Source: Poecilobothrus nobilitatus (lineage: Eukaryota; Arthropoda; Insecta; Diptera; Dolichopodidae). Taken from it: 64,000 nucleotides of DNA. The translations under genes were made by a program, and so were the position numbers. The stretch lies in NCBI GenBank assembly GCA_947095535.1, contig OX352774.1:75144416-75208415 (forward strand), given 5' to 3'. Below the pieces are notes generated by a model. It ran no database searches. It saw nothing but the letters and a program-made list of their open reading frames with translations, and was not told the DNA's origin. Of the stretch, positions 58,801-64,000 are shown piece by piece (position 1 is the stretch's first letter; each line of letters opens with the position of its first letter).

Positions 58801-59177
58801 TATTAACACATTTATACCGTTTTAGTTTATATTGTAATATTCCATATCGTAATTTAAAAGGTAACTCTTTTACAAGGTAATAAATAGTGGCACCCAAAAA
58901 TAATATTTTTGTGTCTTTAATATTATTATACAATAGCTACAGTCTAGTAATTAATATTTTAGTGAAAATAATGATTCAATAAATTGAAGCTAAGTCCTTT
59001 CCTTTCTTATGAATACTAGAAATAATATGTGTCTTAGTGGATGTCTTATGCTGCTTATATAGGATTGAAAAGGACAAAAATAATTTTTTGATAACGTCAT
59101 TTTTAATTTTTGGTTTTAGTTTGGTTTTTTTTTTAACTTTTGTATTTGTCATTAAAAGATAATTTTATAATAAAAAC

Positions 59178-59345
59178 CTTTTTCTAAGGTTGGTGCGAAT
59201 TTTCAAAAGACGCTAAGGATATCCTAAGTCTCTTTGGCAGTTTTAATCATTAATCCCATAATCCAGGGGTTTATCCAGAATAATGGTATACGTATCCTAA
59301 CTACTTGTGCAGGATAATGGCTAACAAGCAAGGAAGAGAAAAAGA
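59178..59345 (-). mobile_element. SINE-1-type 3' domain, diverged
   Basis: Plus-strand CTAAGGTTGGTGCGAATTTT, AAAGACGCTAAGGATATC, AGTCTCTTTGGCAG and GGATAATGGCTAACAAGCAA follow the order seen at 1181-1330 (CTAAGGGAGGTGGGAATCTT ... AAAGACACCAAGAATTTC ... TATTGGCTAGGTAG), but with many differences. An older copy. Confidence 0.5.
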
Positions 59346-61276
59346 AGGGAAAGTACGTTTTTATTGGTGAAGCAATAGTTTAAAATTGTAGAAGTTGAAT
59401 TGTAAGAAGTTGATTTCTTTCTTAAACTTTTGTAAACCAAAGGAATTACTAAAATTGATAAAAACATAATATGTTCCACAATTTGGAGAAGTGTTCTGTA
59501 AAAGAATTCCTATATTGCAGAGTTCTTGTATATGAAGTTTTTATAGAGGTTTTATTTCCTATCCAAGTAAGTTACTGAACCTACGTATAAAGAACGTAGA
59601 AAGGTTAGATTTTTGGCATAGAACTTTTTATTACTGAAGGTCATTAATAATTAAAAATAAAAATAATTAAATAATGTGATTTATGCGCACAAAACTAAAA
59701 GATCTTGAGAAAATTTCCTTAAAGTTACAACCATTACACGATTGCTCTGTTACACTGTTTTTGATTATACTTGAAAATAATATGATTTATGATTATATAC
59801 TTTAAAATCAACAAAGTAGAAAATTAAAGCTTGTGTCAAAAGTGACAGATACTATATTTCAATATTAAATTAAATATTTCAATAATGAAAATTCGCAGTA
59901 TCTATTGTGTGTTGCCTTTGGATATGCAAATTTTTTGAATATTATTATTATTTTGTTAAATGGTAAAAAGTGGTTTGTTAATGGTGGAACTTTTTTATAT
60001 AAATTAGTTTTTGAAAACTTTCTTTAATTAAGGCTTATTAGCTTTTATTTAAAGTGTTTTAAAGTGAAAATTTATATAGTACTGTATAAAGATTGAAATG
60101 TTTTAAATTTTAAATATTAGTTATATAAAATCTATAAATTAAGAAATTATTTTTATTGAATTGTATTTTTTAAATGCGTATATGAGAAGTAACAAATAAT
60201 AACGTAAAACATTGAAATGTATGAATTCCAATTTAAATTTTATTAAAATAAAAATTCAACCTCAAATATTATTTTTTGATTTATTATACGCTGCAGCATA
60301 ACATTTTTGGTTATACGAAAAAAAATAGGCCCGCTACGATATCTCATGTTTCAAAATTTCATATTTTAAAATCTCGCATGTATATTAAACTATAAAATCT
60401 CCCCTAATTTAAAATGTCACATATATACATTACATATTATATTCATGCATATTAACAATCGTATAAACCTGATTTTATATAACTAACTGTAAAATCCCTC
60501 CTAATTATTTTTTTTTACATACAAATTTCAACAACAAAAATCTTTAAATAGTTGATACCATATAGCCTCCAAACTTAAGCGTAACTAACCTTTATGAGAT
60601 TTCGTATGTCTTCCTGATACTTTGTCGAATTATTTTTTACTTTTACCCTATTCAACTCTTTGTCTATTTTGGGCACCAATCAAACGCATAACAACATCAT
60701 AATAATCGATACTTAAGTGTATACTGTATTGCATATTTTATGTAAATTGAAAAGTTGTATAAATGTGTATAAGTATGTAAAAAGTAACACAAAAAAAAGT
60801 ATTTGGGCGAGAAAATGAAGAAATTTTAATAAATAAATAAATAGTGATATAAACAACAAAATGAAATAAATATATACATACAATAAAATTTTGTAGTGAA
60901 AAAAAAAAAAACATAAATTTTATATTATAGTGAACATAAAATAACCAAAAGTGTAATCAAAACTCCAAAAAAAAAAAAAAAGAGAGTGATGAACAAAAAG
61001 GAAACAGGAAAATTAAAAAAAATAATATGTAAAAAAAAAAACACAAAAAAACCGAAAATTTATCACATTATTCTGTAGTTTTTTTTTTGTCTTCCTTTCG
61101 GTTACAGTTAGTATATATAAGTTTTTCTTTGCGTTGCAAAAAAACTTTGCTGAAAGCTTTTAAAATTGACACCAGCTATTCAATAATTTATAAACTAAAG
61201 AAGAGACAGATAATCAAAAAAAAAAAAAAAAGATAAAAAAAAAAACCAAACCAAAAATCATTTTTTTTTTTTGTAG
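59346..61276. other. AT-rich non-coding DNA, including a REP-D fragment
   Basis: A fragment related to the 6605 tandem unit lies at 60340-60510: TATAAACCTGATTTTATATA, AAAATCCCTCCTAATTA. Long A tracts follow (60900-60912, 60966-60981, 61215-61231). A TATATAAG box near 61113-61120 lies upstream of the candidate exon at 61277, without other promoter support. Confidence 0.55.
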
Positions 61277-61395
61277 CAAGTAAAGATAAAGTTATTTATC
61301 ATGTGTGTGCTATGTTTTATGATTCACACAATAATAATGATGTCAGTGAAAGCTGATGGTGATTGTACCATATGCAATAAAATAACTAATAACTG
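61277..61395 (+). CDS. Candidate exon encoding a secreted-protein N-terminus
   Basis: A 12-T tract and GTAG acceptor (61261-61276) precede it and a GGTAAAT donor (GT at 61396-61397) follows. The ATG is at 61301. The peptide starts MCVLCFMIHTIIMMSVKA, which has a hydrophobic core and a small residue at a plausible signal-peptidase site, then continues DGDCTICNK with a CxxC pair. Unspliced, the frame ends at 61397-61399 after 32 codons. A small secreted Cys-containing protein, or the first coding exon of a larger one, are both possible. No family was recognised; chance cannot be excluded because T-rich acceptors are common here. Confidence 0.3.
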
Positions 61396-63810
61396 GTAAA
61401 TACTATACACATATACGATATTTTACCATCATATGGAAGAATCAATTATGTATAAAACCAAAAAAAATACCAAAGTAAAACACTTAATGGTACTAAAACT
61501 TTTTTTTTTCAATATGTTTGGAAGTTTATGTAGTATTACTTGAAAACATTTGGTTGTGACAAATTCTTCAATCTAAGAGATAACAAAAATAAAAAAAATA
61601 TTAAAGAATCGATGGTAAAAGAAGTACAATAGTTATACTTTAGGGGCTACAAAAATGTGTAGAAAATAAAGGAAGCTAAAATTTGAATAAAACTTTAAAA
61701 AATATGCCAAAGAACTGAAGCAGTAAATTGGAGATTAATATTTCATTTGTATATTTTAACATCAGCGAAAATGCAGTAATTATAAAAAAAAAAAAAACTT
61801 GAAATCATTAACTTCTAAATTACTTTACAGAGTGAAAAGATATTGTACTCAAACATACACCTAATGTGTAGACGTAAAACATGTAGATACTAGATATTGA
61901 CATGTTGATTGTTTTAAGTTGGTTTTAAAGTGAAAGTTATTAAAATTTTTACATTACACTTGTCACATATTATAATATTGTCTTTTTTTTTATGTGACAA
62001 CTTTTAAAATTAAACGTAATATAGTCGGAGTTTTATAAAATTTATTCGTCTGTTAAATTTAATTTCGAAAGTGAGTTTTAAAAGCAAAAGTAAACAAAGT
62101 ATGAAAAAAAAAAAACTTAAGTCAAAATTAAACTAAAAGTGGAAAATGTATGAACGAACATTTAATTAATAGATATAATAAAACCTTAATTGTATAGAAT
62201 TTAAGTCATGCGAATGACTTTCAATATTGAAAGTATGTCATAAGAATGAATTAAAATGTTATTTAGATGAATATTTAAAATTCCACTGTAAGATCCAAGT
62301 TTACAAACGATGCAATTCGTAACAGATTGAAGAAATTCGTAACAGAAAGAAAAAAAATTTCTTTACAAAAAATCTTTCCTTAATATTGCAAAATAAAAAT
62401 GCAATAAATAAATGAAAGGAAAATTGGTTTTCGAATTTGATTAAATACAAATGTCATGGCTGTCAAACTGCGTATATACTTAATATGTATAAAAATTATA
62501 TGAGAATTGTGAAAATTTGAAAAATGATTATTTCAAGAATTATTTTACCAACACAAATAACCAGTTGAACTTAGTAGATAAAGAAAAAGCATTTGCTATA
62601 TTATTTTTTCATAGTTAATTTAGTTGCACAAAACATAAATAATTATTCTTATAAATTTTATTTATTGTATAATTTTAACCGTTACATCATCATCTAAATA
62701 ATGTCGTACGACGTATATGTTCAGTAACATGATACGCCAATGTATAATCCCAAATAAAACGATGATGTCAATTTATTATTGATAAGAATTATTGGGAATT
62801 TATTTGAAAGAAAAAGAAGTGAGAGAAAAAATATATTTAAATTTCGAAAGAACTATAGATTCTATAATTCCGGTAACACCGGTTTCGACATTAAAAAAAA
62901 AAACATCCAGATTTGTTCTTAAAATTTATTCGTATAACCTGTAATCAATTTGGTGTTTTGCTCGATTTAATAAGGCACCAACTACCAATTAACGAAGTTT
63001 TCTATTAAAAAACCGATTAATCCAGAGCAAAGGTTATTTATAATTTTATAATATGTACATTTATACGTATTCAAAATTTATGTGGGGCTTGTAAACTTTT
63101 GAAAACTTTTTGAAAATTTTTTTGTTTTAAATTTGACAGTCAATTTTTTTTCTCAAAATGGTAACTTTGTTGTTTGCAAACAACTGTCAAAATTAGAAAT
63201 TAGAATTTTAGTGTATTAACACGTTGTAATTTTAGATGATTAAGAAGAATGTGAATATCCTGTTTTAGCTTAGGCAGTTAATTGAGTAAAATTTTTGTAA
63301 ATATATATTTTGTACACTGTGTAGTATGTACACTGATAATTATTAGTGTTAATTATATAAAATGTAAAGTAATACGATTTATTAGTTCCTATAATGTCAA
63401 ATAGGCGAAGGAATATATTTAAAAAATGTTTTAATTTGTAATTATTGTAAAATATGAAATTATAATATAGTAAATAAAAAAAAAAAACACCCATAAAGTT
63501 TATTTAAATTACTTGCTACCTATATTTTGATATATTTTATAGCAATATTTAGAATCCTTTATGCCTCGTCAAGGAGAGAATGCATATAAAGGTTTTCCTA
63601 ACAAAAAAGGGGTTATGTAGATTATTTTTACGTTCACAATATCGATACCTACTGTTAAATAGGTTTTATTTTTTTTTATAACATTTTATATATCTATCAG
63701 AAAGCATGATATTATAATAGTTTTCATAACTTTAATAGCTAGTGAGTTATTTTTAAAATATTTCATTCAAATATTTAAGAGTTTTTTTTTTTTGAGAACC
63801 GTTAATGGTT
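61396..63810. other. AT-rich non-coding DNA
   Basis: Contains an 18-base perfect palindrome, ACTTTCAATATTGAAAGT, at 62217-62234, flanked by the direct pair TCATGCGAATGA / TCATAAGAATGA. No coding signal. Confidence 0.6.
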
Positions 63811-64000
63811 ATCAATTGGCCAAGGCGAATAATGAACGAAGAGTAATGACGAGACAAGAGCCGATATGGGTCTAAATAAGGAAGAAGAAGTGGAAATGGA
63901 TTGGTAACATTATAAAGCACAACATTAGTGGCCCGGCAAACTCTAGTATGAAACGTTGAAGGTAGAAGAAATGTATGGGAAGGCCAAAAGCAACATGGAG
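63811..64000 (+). pseudogene. Non-LTR retrotransposon ORF2 C-terminal remnant, runs off the window
   Basis: Frames give INWPRRIMNEE, then RQEPIWV, then KKKWKWIGNIIKHNI and finally MGRPKATW. This matches the C-terminal block of a widespread class of insect non-LTR ORFs: WP..ISNxELWxxTxQxPI, KRRKWxWIGHxLRK, WNPxGxRxRGRPxxTWR. At least two frameshifts and an in-frame stop are present. The block is separate from the Jockey/CR1-like remnants elsewhere, so it indicates a third LINE lineage. The element may continue past the end. Confidence 0.75.

Overview
The window looks like gene-poor, very AT-rich insect nuclear DNA, most likely from a higher (brachyceran) fly. Three things point there: the many TACATACATATGTA-type microsatellites, the long poly-A and poly-T runs, and three copies of a dispersed repeat whose end (a GGACGGACATCG motif, an AGAATATATATAC motif, then a GGTATA-type hairpin) resembles one I recall as common in cyclorrhaphan flies. 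The species cannot be named from what is visible. No complete gene is present, and nothing prokaryotic, no CRISPR array and no rRNA was seen.

Host coding signal is sparse. The best piece is a THAP zinc-finger first exon at 35329-35596 (+) that ends in a consensus GTAAGT donor. Two smaller candidates rest on splice-site structure alone: a 33-base micro-exon at 3886-3918 (+) with start codons, and a short exon at 61277-61395 (+) with an apparent signal peptide. If real, they put most of the window inside long introns or intergenic DNA.

The recognisable remainder is transposon debris. (1) SINE-1: a long tRNA-headed SINE, with full or nearly full copies at 1170-1880, 15494-16051 and 16539-16969. 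Heads alone or 3' domains alone occur at 18880, 24133, 39387, 40827, 56186, 58713 and 59178. (2) SINE-2: a short tRNA-headed SINE at 11677, 24920, 30989 and 47844. (3) Non-LTR retrotransposon reverse-transcriptase C-terminal remnants at 18513, 32345 (with a YADD box), 49868, 54114 and 63811. (4) A Helitron/DINE-like family at 13205-14562 and 20228-21140 carrying internal tandem repeats of about 140-150 bases, plus a divergent inverted relative at 28066-28800. (5) An unclassified dispersed family, REP-C, at 8025, 17030 (split by a later retroposon with a 15-base target duplication), 26040 and 39598. (6) A mariner-type transposase N-terminus at 44757 abutting an inverted-repeat element at 44404-44756.

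Between these lie long stretches of A/T-rich DNA with microsatellites, palindromes and no coding signal. The most interesting points are the shared 3' domain joining several SINE-1-type elements to one LINE remnant, the internal tandem arrays of the Helitron-like family, the nested insertion in REP-C, and the candidate small exons. I found no convincing new biological system; these are leads.
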